Shown: in pieces, positions 7,097 to 16,158 of the stretch | Numbering within the stretch: position 1 is the stretch's first letter | Layout: each line of letters begins with the position of its first letter | Assembly: GCA_902780985.1 (NCBI GenBank) | Contig: CACZHN010000012.1 | Span: forward strand, 1 to 21,942 | Direction of reading: 5' to 3' | Origin: an uncultured Lachnospiraceae bacterium | Lineage (GTDB): Bacteria > Bacillota_A > Clostridia > Lachnospirales > Lachnospiraceae | DNA length: 21,942 nt | Position numbers and translations under genes: made by a program | The notes under the pieces: model-generated | Databases searched by the model: none | Told to the model about the DNA's origin: nothing | Seen by the model: the letters and a program-made list of their open reading frames with translations, nothing else

Positions 7097-9056
7097 TAAT
7101 TACGATGCTGAACAAATTCAGATACTTGAAGGACTTGAAGCGGTTCGTAAGAGACCGGGAATGTATATCGGTAGTACATCCATAAGAGGTCTTCATCATC
7201 TTGTATATGAGATTGTTGACAATTCGGTTGATGAAGCTCTTGCCGGATTTTGCTCCGAGATACAGGTATTTATAAACGAGGATAACTCCATAACTGTTAT
7301 TGATAACGGTAGAGGTATTCCTGTAGGAATCCAGAAGAAAGCAGGTCGTCCTGCTGTCGAGGTTGTATTCACCGTTCTTCATGCCGGCGGTAAGTTCGGT
7401 GGTGGAGGATACAAGGTTTCCGGTGGTCTCCACGGTGTTGGTTCTTCTGTTGTTAATGCCCTTTCCGACTGGCTTGAAGTTGAAGTAAGCCGTGACGGAA
7501 AGATTTACAAGCAGCGCTACGAGAGAGGAAATATCTGCTATGACCTTAAGGAAATAGGCAAGACAGATAAGACCGGAACAAAGGTTACATTTAAACCGGA
7601 CGGAACAATCTTCGATGAGACTGTTTATGATTATAATACCCTCAGAGTCAGACTTCGTGAGACTGCATTTCTGACAAAGGGTCTTAAGATATCCATCACA
7701 GATCTTCGTCCTCCTGTTCAGAATGAAGAGGAGACAGAGGAAGAGTTCAATGAGAGGAAAGAGAACTGGGAGCCTAAGACCGAGACCTTCCACTACGAAG
7801 GCGGTATCAAGGAGTTTGTTAAATATCTTAACAAGCATAAGACTCCTATCTACGAAGATGTTATCTACTGTGAGGGTACAAAGGATGATATATATGTTGA
7901 GGTTGCTCTTCAGCATAACAATTCGTATAACGAGACTGTCAGCAGCTTCGTTAACAACATCATAACTCCTGAAGGCGGTATGCACCTTACAGGTTTCAGA
8001 TCTGCGATCACAAAGGTGTTCAACGATTATGCGAGAAATAACATGAAGATCCTTAAGGAGAAGGATGATAATCTTTCCGGTGAAGATCTTCGTGAAGGAC
8101 TTACAGCTATCATAAGTGTAAAGATAGAGGATCCTCAGTTTGAAGGACAGACCAAGCAGAAGCTTGGAAATGCACCGGCAAGAACAGCTGTTGAATCAAT
8201 CATGAACGAGCAGCTGGTTTACTTCCTGGAGCAGAATCCTGCTGTAGCAAAGACCATCGTTGAGAAGGCTGTTACGGCACAGAGAGCAAGAATCGCAGCA
8301 AGAAAGGCAAGAGATGTTGCCAGAAAGAATAATCTTTCAGAAGGAATGTCACTTCCGGGTAAGCTGGCAGACTGCTCCGATAAGAATCCTAAGAACTGCG
8401 AGATCTACATAGTCGAGGGAGATTCCGCCGGCGGCTCTGCGAAGACAGCACGTAACAGAGCAACCCAGGCTATACTTCCTCTCAGAGGAAAGATTCTTAA
8501 CGTAGAGAAGGCACGTATCGATCATATCCTTGAAAATAAAGAGATTCAGGCCATGATCACAGCCTTCGGTACAGGTATTCATGAGAATTTCGATATAGGA
8601 AAGCTTCGTTATGACAAGATCATAATCATGACGGATGCCGACGTGGACGGTGCCCATATTGCGACACTGCTCCTTACATTTTTCTACAGATTCATGCCGG
8701 AGCTTATAAGACAGGGCCATGTATATCTGGCTCAGCCACCTCTTTACAGATTGGAGAAGAACAAGAAGTTCTGGTATGCCTACAGTGATGATGAGCTTTC
8801 ATCCATCATTGATGAGGTCGGACGTGATCAGAACAACAAAGTACAGCGATACAAAGGTCTTGGTGAGATGGATGCCGATCAGCTCTGGGATACAACAATG
8901 GATCCCGAAAAGAGAATCCTTCTCAAGGTTGCTATCGACGGCGAAGATGAATCGGAAGTAGATGTTACATTTAACATCCTTATGGGCGATAATGTAGAGC
9001 CGCGTAAGAAGTTCATCGAGGAAAATGCTAAGTTTGTAAAGAACCTTGATATCTAA
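7083..9056 (+). CDS. gyrB: DNA gyrase subunit B
   Basis: The 657-residue ATPase subunit of gyrase introduces negative supercoils with GyrA. The N-terminal GHKL ATPase is clear: [17 protein letters not shown], the DNSVDEAL Mg/ATP helix, DNGRGIP, and the [15 protein letters not shown] lid. The QTK loop ([10 protein letters not shown]) is near residues 354-363. The TOPRIM domain has EGDSAGG at 445-451 and DADVDG at 518-523 with the metal-binding Asp. The C-terminus has the usual [21 protein letters not shown]. Its length is typical of the Gram-positive form without the enterobacterial insert. A strong GGGAGG RBS inside recF (7070-7075) fixes the start. Position next to gyrA and recF argues for GyrB over ParE. 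Confidence 0.98.
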   Translation: MEQSSNYDAEQIQILEGLEAVRKRPGMYIGSTSIRGLHHLVYEIVDNSVDEALAGFCSEIQVFINEDNSITVIDNGRGIPVGIQKKAGRPAVEVVFTVLHAGGKFGGGGYKVSGGLHGVGSSVVNALSDWLEVEVSRDGKIYKQRYERGNICYDLKEIGKTDKTGTKVTFKPDGTIFDETVYDYNTLRVRLRETAFLTKGLKISITDLRPPVQNEEETEEEFNERKENWEPKTETFHYEGGIKEFVKYLNKHKTPIYEDVIYCEGTKDDIYVEVALQHNNSYNETVSSFVNNIITPEGGMHLTGFRSAITKVFNDYARNNMKILKEKDDNLSGEDLREGLTAIISVKIEDPQFEGQTKQKLGNAPARTAVESIMNEQLVYFLEQNPAVAKTIVEKAVTAQRARIAARKARDVARKNNLSEGMSLPGKLADCSDKNPKNCEIYIVEGDSAGGSAKTARNRATQAILPLRGKILNVEKARIDHILENKEIQAMITAFGTGIHENFDIGKLRYDKIIIMTDADVDGAHIATLLLTFFYRFMPELIRQGHVYLAQPPLYRLEKNKKFWYAYSDDELSSIIDEVGRDQNNKVQRYKGLGEMDADQLWDTTMDPEKRILLKVAIDGEDESEVDVTFNILMGDNVEPRKKFIEENAKFVKNLDI

Positions 9057-9098
9057 GTTTTTGACGACGAACAGTGATTATTTGAACGAGGTAAAAAA

Positions 9099-11696
9099 AT
9101 GGACGACGATAAGATTTATGGCGATCAGCGTGATGACGTAAAGGAAGTCGATCTTAAGAAAACAATGGAGAATTCCTATATAGATTATGCGATGTCTGTT
9201 ATAGCATCCCGTGCTCTTCCTGATGTAAGAGACGGTCTTAAGCCGGTTCAGAGAAGAATACTTTTCTCCATGATAGAGCTGAATAACGGTCCCGACAAGC
9301 CGCACAGAAAATGTGCCCGTATTGTCGGTGATACCATGGGTAAATACCACCCACACGGTGACTCTTCAATCTACGATGCGCTGGTTAAGCTGGCACAGGA
9401 TTGGAACACCAGATATCCGCTGGTTGACGGACACGGAAACTTCGGTTCCGTAGACGGCGACGGCGCTGCTGCCATGCGATACACTGAGGCAAGACTCTCA
9501 AAGATATCCATGGAAATGCTTGCGGATATCAACAAGAATACGGTTGATTTCATACCTAACTTCGACGAGACAGAGAAGGAGCCGGTAGTTCTTCCAAGCC
9601 GTTATCCTAATCTTCTTGTAAACGGTACCACAGGTATCGCCGTAGGTATGGCTACAAATATCCCGCCTCATAACTTAAGAGAAGTTATAGGCGCAGTTGT
9701 TAAGATCATCAATAACCGCGTAGAAGAGGGAAGAGATACAGACATCGAAGAAATCATGGACATCATAAAGGGTCCGGATTTCCCTACAGGTGCTGAAATT
9801 CTCGGAAGACGCGGAATCGAAGAAGCATACAGAACAGGACGCGGTAAGGTAAGAGTTCGTGCTATTTCCAACATTGAGCCTATGGCTAAGGGAAAGCAGA
9901 GAATCGTTGTAACAGAGCTTCCTTACTACGTAAACAAGTCTCTGCTTATCCAGAAGATCGCAGAGCTTGTTAAGACAAAGAGAGTAGACGGAATTACAGA
10001 CCTTCGTGATGAGTCATCACGTGAAGGTATGAGAATCGTTATAGAACTCAGAGCAGATGTAAATGCAAATCTTCTCCTGAACAATCTTTATAAGCACACA
10101 CAGCTTGAGGATACATTTGGCGTAAACATGCTTGCGCTTGTTAACAACGAGCCGAAGGTCCTTAATATTCTTGATATGCTTAAGTATTACATCAAGCATC
10201 AGGAAAATGTTGTTAAGAGAAGAACTCAGTTTGATCTTGCAAAGGCTGAAGAGAGAGCTCACATTTTGGAAGGTCTCCTTATTGCCATCGATAATATCGA
10301 TGAAGTTATCAAGATCATCAGAGGTTCCGAAAATGTAAATGCAGCGGTTGCATCTCTCATCGAGCGCTTCGGCCTTACTGAAGTTCAGGCCAGAGCCATC
10401 GTTGATATGAGACTCCGTGCTCTTACAGGTTTGGAAAGAGAGAAGCTGGAAGCAGAGTATAAGGCTCTTCAGGAAACTATCGCAGAACTGAAGGCTATCC
10501 TTGCTGATAAGAATAAGCTTCTTACAGTTATCAGAGACGAGATTTCTATTATTGCCGACAAGTACGGCGATGACAGAAGAACAAAGATCGGAATAGATGT
10601 AGGCGAATTCACAGAGGATGATCTGATCGATGATGAGCAGGTTGTTATTGCTATGACTCATCTCGGATATATCAAGAGAATGACTGTGGACAATTTCCAT
10701 ACTCAGGGCCGCGGAGGCAAGGGTATCAAGGGAATGCAGACCATAGAAGATGATTATATCGAAGATCTTCTGATGACGACTACACTTAACTATATACTCT
10801 TCTTCACCAACAGAGGAAGGGTTTATAAGCTTCGTACATATCAGATACCTGAGGCGGGAAGAACCGCAAGAGGAACTGCTATAGTTAATCTTCTTCAGCT
10901 GGAAGGCGGAGAGAAGGTTTCGGCTATCATTCCTATCAGACAGTTCTCCGAGAACAAGTATCTCATCATGTGTACAAAGAAGGGTCTCGTAAAGAAGACA
11001 CCTGAAAATGATTATCTGAACATCAGAAAGAACGGTCTTATCGGTATCAATCTCCGAGAGGATGATGAGCTTATCGAAGTTAAGACTACAGATAATACAA
11101 GAGATGTATTCCTTGTTACAAAGAACGGTATGTGCATCCGTTTCAAGGATACAGATGTAAGAAGCACAGGCCGTGCATCTATGGGTGTTATCGGTATGAA
11201 CCTTGAAGAAGGCGACGAGATTGTCGGCATGCAGATGAATACACAGGGTGAAGACCTGCTTATCGTATCCGAAAAGGGTATGGGTAAGAGAACTTCTATC
11301 CAGGACTTCAAGATCCAGAAGCGTGGTGGTATGGGTCTTAAGTGCTACAAGCTTACAGAGAAGACAGGTAACATCATCGGCGTTAAGGCAGTAAATGACG
11401 ATCATGAGATCATGATGATTACCACAGGCGGTATCATCATACAGCTCCGCTGCTGTGACATTTCCAGATACGGAAGAATCACATCAGGTGTTAAGCTCAT
11501 CGATCTTAAGGATGATGTTCATGTTGCAAGTATAGCTAAGGTAAGACAGACAGATAAGAGCTCTGATTCCGATGATCTGGATGATGAGATATCAGAGACA
11601 GCTGCAGAAGCTCCGGCTGAAGCGGTTGAAGAAGTATCCGAAGCTGAAGAAGCAGAAGCTTCAAGCGAAGAAGCTGTTTCGGAAGATGAGGAATAA
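9099..11696 (+). CDS. gyrA: DNA gyrase subunit A
   Basis: The 865-residue DNA-cutting subunit of gyrase. The winged-helix and tower region is N-terminal. The active-site Tyr is Y128 in AAMRYTE (residues 124-130). The quinolone-resistance region reads HPHGDSSIYDAL, with S89 and D93 at the positions of E. coli Ser83 and Asp87, so no classic resistance change is seen. The C-terminal six-bladed wrapping domain follows. Its GyrA box reads QGRGGKG (536-542) instead of Q-R/K-RGG-R/K-G. The last 45 or so residues form an Asp/Glu/Ala-rich acidic tail. The start ATG has CGAGGT about 6 nt upstream and lies 42 nt after gyrB. The acidic tail may tune DNA wrapping, as tails do in other gyrases. Confidence 0.98.
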   Translation: MDDDKIYGDQRDDVKEVDLKKTMENSYIDYAMSVIASRALPDVRDGLKPVQRRILFSMIELNNGPDKPHRKCARIVGDTMGKYHPHGDSSIYDALVKLAQDWNTRYPLVDGHGNFGSVDGDGAAAMRYTEARLSKISMEMLADINKNTVDFIPNFDETEKEPVVLPSRYPNLLVNGTTGIAVGMATNIPPHNLREVIGAVVKIINNRVEEGRDTDIEEIMDIIKGPDFPTGAEILGRRGIEEAYRTGRGKVRVRAISNIEPMAKGKQRIVVTELPYYVNKSLLIQKIAELVKTKRVDGITDLRDESSREGMRIVIELRADVNANLLLNNLYKHTQLEDTFGVNMLALVNNEPKVLNILDMLKYYIKHQENVVKRRTQFDLAKAEERAHILEGLLIAIDNIDEVIKIIRGSENVNAAVASLIERFGLTEVQARAIVDMRLRALTGLEREKLEAEYKALQETIAELKAILADKNKLLTVIRDEISIIADKYGDDRRTKIGIDVGEFTEDDLIDDEQVVIAMTHLGYIKRMTVDNFHTQGRGGKGIKGMQTIEDDYIEDLLMTTTLNYILFFTNRGRVYKLRTYQIPEAGRTARGTAIVNLLQLEGGEKVSAIIPIRQFSENKYLIMCTKKGLVKKTPENDYLNIRKNGLIGINLREDDELIEVKTTDNTRDVFLVTKNGMCIRFKDTDVRSTGRASMGVIGMNLEEGDEIVGMQMNTQGEDLLIVSEKGMGKRTSIQDFKIQKRGGMGLKCYKLTEKTGNIIGVKAVNDDHEIMMITTGGIIIQLRCCDISRYGRITSGVKLIDLKDDVHVASIAKVRQTDKSSDSDDLDDEISETAAEAPAEAVEEVSEAEEAEASSEEAVSEDEE

Positions 11697-11721
11697 TTAA
11701 TTAATCAGTGAGGAAAAGTTA

Positions 11722-11916
11722 ATGGGAGACGTCGTAGAGCAGGTTGGAGAACTTACTAAAACAACAGAAATAGAGAATCTTCTTATGGGCATCGCTTACT
11801 GGCTGGTGGTTATCATAATCATTCTCTTTGTATTCCTGGTTGCGATGAAGATTAGTAATTTCATTAAGAAGCAGAGGGGAACACTTAAGAAAGAGAAGGA
11901 TGATTTCTTCCAGTAG
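11722..11916 (+). CDS. Small single-pass membrane protein of unknown function
   Basis: The 64-residue protein has a good Shine-Dalgarno (GAGGAAAA) and lies 25 nt after gyrA in the same orientation. A polar N-terminus (residues 1-20) is followed by one hydrophobic segment at about 22-44 (GIAYWLVVIIIILFVFLVAMKI) and a basic then acidic C-tail (KKQRGTLKKEKDDFFQ). By the positive-inside rule the tail is probably cytoplasmic. I do not recognise a family. Coding potential is supported by the RBS, spacing and coherent topology, but the protein is short. Confidence 0.65.
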   Translation: MGDVVEQVGELTKTTEIENLLMGIAYWLVVIIIILFVFLVAMKISNFIKKQRGTLKKEKDDFFQ

Positions 11917-11963
11917 GATTATTATGATCCGGCGATGAAAACATGTAGAAGGGAAGACTTTCA

Positions 11964-12803
11964 GTGAGAGAATTAGATGCAAAAACAATAACTGAAGCTG
12001 TTGCGGAAATCTGTATTGAAGCTAATCTTAAGCTTTCTTCGGAAATGGAAGGCTGCATAAGAAATGCTGCAAATACGGAAAAGAGTGAACTGGGACGTAA
12101 GGTTCTGGGCCAGCTTGCGGAAAATATGGATATAGCGGGAGAAGACAGGATTCCTATCTGTCAGGATACGGGAATGGCAGTCTTCTTCGTTGAGGTTGGA
12201 CAGGAACTTCATGTTAACGGTGGGCTTACGGAAGCCATCAATGAAGGTGTAAGACGCGGATATACCGAGGGATATCTCAGAAAATCCGTAGTCGGAGACC
12301 CTCTTGAAAGAGTTAACACCAAGGATAATACTCCTGCCATTATTCACTACGACATTGTGCCGGGAGATAAATTAAAGATAACAGTTGCACCGAAGGGCTT
12401 CGGAAGCGAAAACATGAGTAAGCTTTATATGCTGAAGCCTGCAGACGGTGTTGAAGGAGTTAAAGAAGCAGTCATTCAGACAGTCAAAGACGCAGGACCG
12501 AATGCATGCCCTCCTTTTGTTGTGGGCGTAGGAATCGGCGGAGACTTCGAGCTGGTAGCAAAGCTGTCAAAGAAAGCTCTTACAAGAGAGCCGGGCAGCC
12601 ACAACGAGAAGCCTTATTTTGCGGAACTTGAGAAGGAACTCCTGGAAAAGATAAACAGCCTTGGAATCGGACCTGCAGGACTGGGCGGAAGCACCACGGC
12701 ACTTGCTGTTAATATTGAAACCTACGCAACACATATCGCAGGACTTCCTGTTGCCATAAACATGTGCTGTCATGTGGACAGACACAAAACGGTTATTTTA
12801 TAA
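11964..12803 (+). CDS. Class I fumarate hydratase (Fe-S hydro-lyase), alpha subunit
   Basis: The 279-residue subunit binds the 4Fe-4S cluster of an oxygen-sensitive hydro-lyase of the fumarase/tartrate dehydratase family. Such enzymes interconvert malate and fumarate, or dehydrate tartrate. The likely cluster cysteines are C66 ([11 protein letters not shown]), C182 (GPNACPPF) and C268 or C269 (MCCHVDRH near the end). KGFGSEN (144-150) and [11 protein letters not shown] (239-249) are also family hallmarks. The beta subunit follows after 80 nt, so the enzyme is split, as in many Clostridia and archaea. The start is GTG at 11964 with AGAAGGGA upstream. Fumarase is more likely than tartrate dehydratase in this setting, but sequence reading alone does not separate them. 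Confidence 0.9.
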   Translation: MRELDAKTITEAVAEICIEANLKLSSEMEGCIRNAANTEKSELGRKVLGQLAENMDIAGEDRIPICQDTGMAVFFVEVGQELHVNGGLTEAINEGVRRGYTEGYLRKSVVGDPLERVNTKDNTPAIIHYDIVPGDKLKITVAPKGFGSENMSKLYMLKPADGVEGVKEAVIQTVKDAGPNACPPFVVGVGIGGDFELVAKLSKKALTREPGSHNEKPYFAELEKELLEKINSLGIGPAGLGGSTTALAVNIETYATHIAGLPVAINMCCHVDRHKTVIL

Positions 12804-12829
12804 GCATGGATGCAGATAGCTGCGTCAGA

Positions 12830-12840
12830 CCGCGAAGCGG
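12830..12840 (+). other. Small hairpin between the hydro-lyase subunit genes
   Basis: CCGC-GAA-GCGG (12830-12840) with flanking GC-rich sequence sits in the 80-nt gap between the two subunit genes. There is no T-run, so it is not an obvious terminator. It might act as an mRNA processing or stability element. Low confidence. Confidence 0.25.
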
Positions 12841-12883
12841 GATGCGCCTGTGATTGTGCAAATAGAAAAGGAAACTTAAAACA

Positions 12884-13441
12884 ATGGATAAACACATAAC
12901 TATTCCGGCCAGTCAGGAAGACATACGTTCTCTTCGGGCCGGAGATTATCTGCTCCTGTCAGGTATCATTTACACTGCCAGAGATGCAGCACATAAAAGA
13001 ATGATAGAGACTCTTAATGAAGGCGGAGAGCTTCCGATAGACGTTAAGGGTAACTTTATATACTATCTCGGACCTACACCTGCAAGACCGGGTACTGTTA
13101 TCGGATCTGCAGGCCCTACAACATCAAGCCGTATGGATAAGTATACTCCGGAGCTTCTATCCAGAGGACTCAGCGGCATGATCGGAAAGGGTAAGAGAAG
13201 CAAGGCAGTCATAGATGCAATCGTGGAGAACGGTGCGGTTTATATGGCAGCTGTCGGAGGTGCGGGAGCACTACTTTCCAAATGCATTAAGAGTTCCGAA
13301 GTTATCGCATATGACGATCTGGGAACAGAAGCTATCAGAAAGCTTACTGTAGAGGAGCTTCCTGTAATAGTTATTGTGGACAGTTTAGGTAATAATCTGT
13401 ACGAAAGTGCAGTAGAGGATTTCCTTAAGTCACAGGAATGA
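12884..13441 (+). CDS. Class I fumarate hydratase (Fe-S hydro-lyase), beta subunit
   Basis: The 185-residue subunit corresponds to the C-terminal domain of one-piece class I fumarases and supplies substrate-binding residues. Typical motifs in order are LRAGDYLLLSGIIYTARDAAHKR (residues 17-39), YYLGPTPARPGTVIGSAGPT (60-79), the SRMDKY loop (81-86), GKGKRSK (100-106) and AAVGGAGALL (122-131). The start ATG has AAAGGAAA upstream. It pairs with the alpha subunit just upstream to form the complete enzyme. The next gene begins 16 nt downstream and probably shares its transcript. Confidence 0.9.
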   Translation: MDKHITIPASQEDIRSLRAGDYLLLSGIIYTARDAAHKRMIETLNEGGELPIDVKGNFIYYLGPTPARPGTVIGSAGPTTSSRMDKYTPELLSRGLSGMIGKGKRSKAVIDAIVENGAVYMAAVGGAGALLSKCIKSSEVIAYDDLGTEAIRKLTVEELPVIVIVDSLGNNLYESAVEDFLKSQE

Positions 13442-13457
13442 TCAGAGGTACGGATTC

Positions 13458-14012
13458 ATGGCAAAGCGTAAGAAGCGCATGAATAAAAAGCTCAAAGAGC
13501 TTATATATACGTTACTGGGTTTTCTGGCAATAGCAGGCATTATCGCTCTGGTAATTCTCTGGAAGGGCGCGCCTACTGCGAAGATGGCTATATCCAAGTA
13601 CTATACGGCCATCGGACAGAGGGATAACGAGAAGTATATAAATGCATGCTATCCTACAAAATGGCAGAAGAATTATAACCCTGAAGGAACGGGCATAAGC
13701 CTTGATGATATCGTAACGAATGCCCTTTCATTTCAGACGGAAGCAACTTTCTCGGATCTGAAGATCATCAAGAAAGAGAAAATGTCGGAAGAGGAAGTAA
13801 CGGCTTTCAACGAAAGTGTTAAGAAGATTTACGGGTTTGATATCAAAGCTTCAAAGATGTATAAGATGACTTTCACCATGAATATGAATCTTAAAGACGC
13901 GGAGCTTTCAAACCAGAATACGGGTTTTATAACCAGATATGTTTATAAGACCGGAGGAAGATGGTATTTCTTTGCGGATACTCTTGTAGCCGTAGATTTA
14001 GGACTTGAATAA
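13458..14012 (+). CDS. Membrane-anchored protein of unknown function
   Basis: The 184-residue protein begins with a very basic stretch (MAKRKKRMNKKLKELIY). One transmembrane segment follows at about residues 16-36 (YTLLGFLAIAGIIALVILW), then an extracellular domain of about 145 residues. That domain starts TAKMAISKYYTAIGQRDNEKYINACYP and ends with a beta-rich YVYKTGGRWYFFADTL. This layout resembles small NTF2-like or DUF4878-type lipoprotein domains, but I cannot assign a family. The start ATG is 16 nt after the hydro-lyase beta gene, with an AGAGGT RBS. The gene ends 12 nt before the secreted NlpC/P60-like gene, so the two may be expressed together at the cell surface. Confidence 0.8.
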   Translation: MAKRKKRMNKKLKELIYTLLGFLAIAGIIALVILWKGAPTAKMAISKYYTAIGQRDNEKYINACYPTKWQKNYNPEGTGISLDDIVTNALSFQTEATFSDLKIIKKEKMSEEEVTAFNESVKKIYGFDIKASKMYKMTFTMNMNLKDAELSNQNTGFITRYVYKTGGRWYFFADTLVAVDLGLE

Positions 14013-14024
14013 AGAGGTAATCTA

Positions 14025-16094
14025 TTGAAAAAGAGTACTCTTACATTTTGTATATTAATAATGTTTTTAATGGTCGGAGTGGGTATTGATATCCACTCTG
14101 ATTTTGTTTATGCGGATAATAGGGCAACGGTGACTGATGCGGAATGCTGTGAGTGTGAGGCGGCAGAACCTGAAGAGAATCCGTCGACAGCGCTTTCAGA
14201 AGCTGTGGATGAACCGGCTGTTCCCGCTTCTCCTGCGGTAACAAAACTTAACGGTGTTGATTACAGCAAGGTTTATGATTATACCTATTATCTGGAGCAT
14301 AATCCGGATGTAGAGAGGGCCTATAAGGGAGATCCGGAAAAGACGCTCACGCATTTTGTGAATTACGGAATGAAGGAGAGAAGAGTCTCCATCGAAAGCT
14401 TTGATGTTAATTCCTATTGCAAGTCCTATAAGGACCTCAGATCTGCGTTTATAAATGATTCTTCCCGTTACTATATGCATTACCTGCAGTATGGTTATAA
14501 TGAGGGCAGAAAGCCTGTCGGAGAGAAGGAGTTTCAGGGAACCGTGACTTCCATGAGAGGTCAGGATTACAGTGATGTTTATGATTATGAGTATTATATA
14601 AACCGCTATCCGGATATAAAGAAGTACGTAAGCAATAAGATGGCACCGGATGCATCTGCGCTGGAGCATTTTATAAACTGCGGTATGAAAGAGAATCGTC
14701 AGGCTTCTGAAGACTTTGATGTAATCTCTTACAGCAACGAATATGCCGATCTCAGAAAGGCTTACGGTCAGGATTCAAAGAAGTATTATCAGCACTACAT
14801 CGATTACGGCAAGAAAGAAAAGAGACAGGCCACAGGTGTTAAGGAAGTAAAGGATCCGATAACTACGATAAAGGAAACGGATTACAGCAGGGTATACGAC
14901 TATAATTATTATCTTCAGAAATATCCTGATCTTAAGAGAACTCTGGGAAAGCAGATCGCTCCGGACGTTGCCGCTTTGAATCATTTCATTTCCTACGGAA
15001 TGAAGGAGAAGAGACAGGCGTCGGCGAAGTTTGATGTAATGTCTTATTACAGATCGTATCAGGATCTGAGAGTTGCATTTCATAATGATTTTCCGAAGTA
15101 TTATGAGCATTATCTGAAGAACGGATATAAGGAAAGCAGAAAGACCACCGGGGAGACCAAGCTTCAGAATCCGGTGACCAAGTACGGCGGAGTGGATTTT
15201 AAGAGCATTTACGACTATAAGTTCTATACCGGAAAGTATGCCGATATTCTGAGGGCTTACGGAGAGGATGATATTGAGACGCTGCATCACTTCGTGAAGT
15301 ACGGTATAAATGAGGGCCGTGCCGGTAAGGCTTCCTACAGTGCTTCGGAGTATAACAGACTGAAGGCTGAGGCAAAGGAAATCATAATTCAGGAAAATAT
15401 CGCGAAGTATAAGTATACGATAGACAGACTTCTGATGACTTCTTTATGGCCGATAGGACAGACTATGTACATTTACGGCGGAGGCTGGAATGTGGAAGAT
15501 ACGGGAGCGGGAATAGAGGCAGTGACCATAGGACTCAGTCCTCGCTGGAAGGAATATGCGGATGCGCAGAACAGTTCCTACGACTATACAAAGACCAGAT
15601 ACCAGATCCATGACGGACTGGACTGCTGCGGATATATAGGATGGCTGGTTTATAACAGCCTGAATGAAGAAAGCGGACACAGCGGATATGTATCACAGCA
15701 TCCGACGGAGATCATGCTTGAGGAAGGTTTGGGATATAAGGTAAATACCGCTACACCGAAGCCGGGAGATATCGGAATGATGTCTTCTCATATATGGCTG
15801 TCGCTGGGCTGCTGCGACGACGGAAGTATGCTGTTTGCACACTGCAGCCCGCCGGGATGTTTCATATGCGGAACCCTTCTTCCGGACGGTTCTAAGAGCC
15901 AGGCAGTAGAGCTGGCCGAAAAGGTTATGAGCACCCATTATCCGGATTGGTACAGCCGATATCCGAAGTGCAGCCGCGGTTATTCATATATTACATCAGC
16001 GTATGTATTCAGATTTAACAGTAATACCATGGCTGATCCGAATAACCTTCAGAACATGTCTGCTTATGAAATAGTAGATTACTTATTCAGATAA
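14025..16094 (+). CDS. Secreted repeat protein with C-terminal NlpC/P60-like domain
   Basis: The 689-residue protein starts at TTG with AAAGAGGT upstream. A signal peptide at about residues 1-31 ends in DFVYA. A Pro/Glu/Ala-rich linker with a CCEC cluster (41-44) follows. Residues 79-432 hold seven roughly 50-residue repeats of the form YYL..YPD...L.HF..YG..E.R. Residues 460-689 form a domain with features of NlpC/P60 peptidases: YIYGGGWN (482-489), GLDCCGYIGWLVYN (531-544, likely nucleophile C534), KPGDIGMMSSHIW (579-591, likely H589) and FAHCS (604-608, possible third polar residue H606). It is probably a cell-wall amidase or endopeptidase anchored through its repeats. The domain is unusually Cys-rich (C534, C535, C596, C597, C607, C612, C615, C649). 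The enzyme call is from motifs only. Confidence 0.8.
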   Translation: MKKSTLTFCILIMFLMVGVGIDIHSDFVYADNRATVTDAECCECEAAEPEENPSTALSEAVDEPAVPASPAVTKLNGVDYSKVYDYTYYLEHNPDVERAYKGDPEKTLTHFVNYGMKERRVSIESFDVNSYCKSYKDLRSAFINDSSRYYMHYLQYGYNEGRKPVGEKEFQGTVTSMRGQDYSDVYDYEYYINRYPDIKKYVSNKMAPDASALEHFINCGMKENRQASEDFDVISYSNEYADLRKAYGQDSKKYYQHYIDYGKKEKRQATGVKEVKDPITTIKETDYSRVYDYNYYLQKYPDLKRTLGKQIAPDVAALNHFISYGMKEKRQASAKFDVMSYYRSYQDLRVAFHNDFPKYYEHYLKNGYKESRKTTGETKLQNPVTKYGGVDFKSIYDYKFYTGKYADILRAYGEDDIETLHHFVKYGINEGRAGKASYSASEYNRLKAEAKEIIIQENIAKYKYTIDRLLMTSLWPIGQTMYIYGGGWNVEDTGAGIEAVTIGLSPRWKEYADAQNSSYDYTKTRYQIHDGLDCCGYIGWLVYNSLNEESGHSGYVSQHPTEIMLEEGLGYKVNTATPKPGDIGMMSSHIWLSLGCCDDGSMLFAHCSPPGCFICGTLLPDGSKSQAVELAEKVMSTHYPDWYSRYPKCSRGYSYITSAYVFRFNSNTMADPNNLQNMSAYEIVDYLFR
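14259..15320 (+). repeat. Seven tandem YPD/HF-YG-E-R protein repeats
   Basis: The region encodes residues 79-432. Three full units begin at residues 79, 181 and 286 (DYSKVYDY, DYSDVYDY, DYSRVYDY) and a partial unit at 391 (DFKSIYDY), a period of 102-105 residues. Each unit contains two related halves: one ends HF..YGMKE.R, the other reads FDV.SY..Y.DLR.A....D..KYY.HY...G..E.RK. Such YG-x-x-E-G-R repeats occur in many exported bacterial proteins, often next to cell-wall hydrolase domains, and are presumed to bind the wall or a glycan. Confidence 0.8.
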
Positions 16095-16101
16095 AAAATG
16101 A

Positions 16102-16158
16102 AACTCGGGGACGGAGGTTGAGTAGTCATTTTGACTACTCAACCTCCGTCCCCGAGTT
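16102..16158. terminator. Perfect 27-bp-stem hairpin between convergent genes
   Basis: The arms at 16102-16128 and 16132-16158 are exact reverse complements, separated by TTT. Each arm contains GGGGACGGAGG or its complement. On the minus strand the hairpin is followed by TTTCATTTTTTAT, so it can work as a Rho-independent terminator for the SGNH gene. On the plus strand it is preceded by an A-run but has no T-run after it. The right arm overlaps the SGNH gene and encodes its last residues and stop codon. The long perfect stem is unusual for a plain terminator and recalls REP-like or MITE-like palindromes with GGGGACGG cores. Confidence 0.75.

Noticed and set aside
7029..7985. 318-codon open frame on the minus strand over gyrB
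   Set aside because: Antisense to conserved gyrB ATPase motifs, with no RBS or recognisable domain.
7083..9056. Assigning the ATPase subunit as topoisomerase IV ParE because of DVDGAHI
   Set aside because: The gene lies between recF and gyrA at the origin and is followed by a GyrA with a GyrA box, so GyrB is far more likely.
10017..11405. 462-codon open frame on the minus strand inside gyrA
   Set aside because: It lies fully antisense to a certain gyrA. Its translation is rich in Leu, Ile, Ser and Cys with no family motif, typical of a shadow frame.
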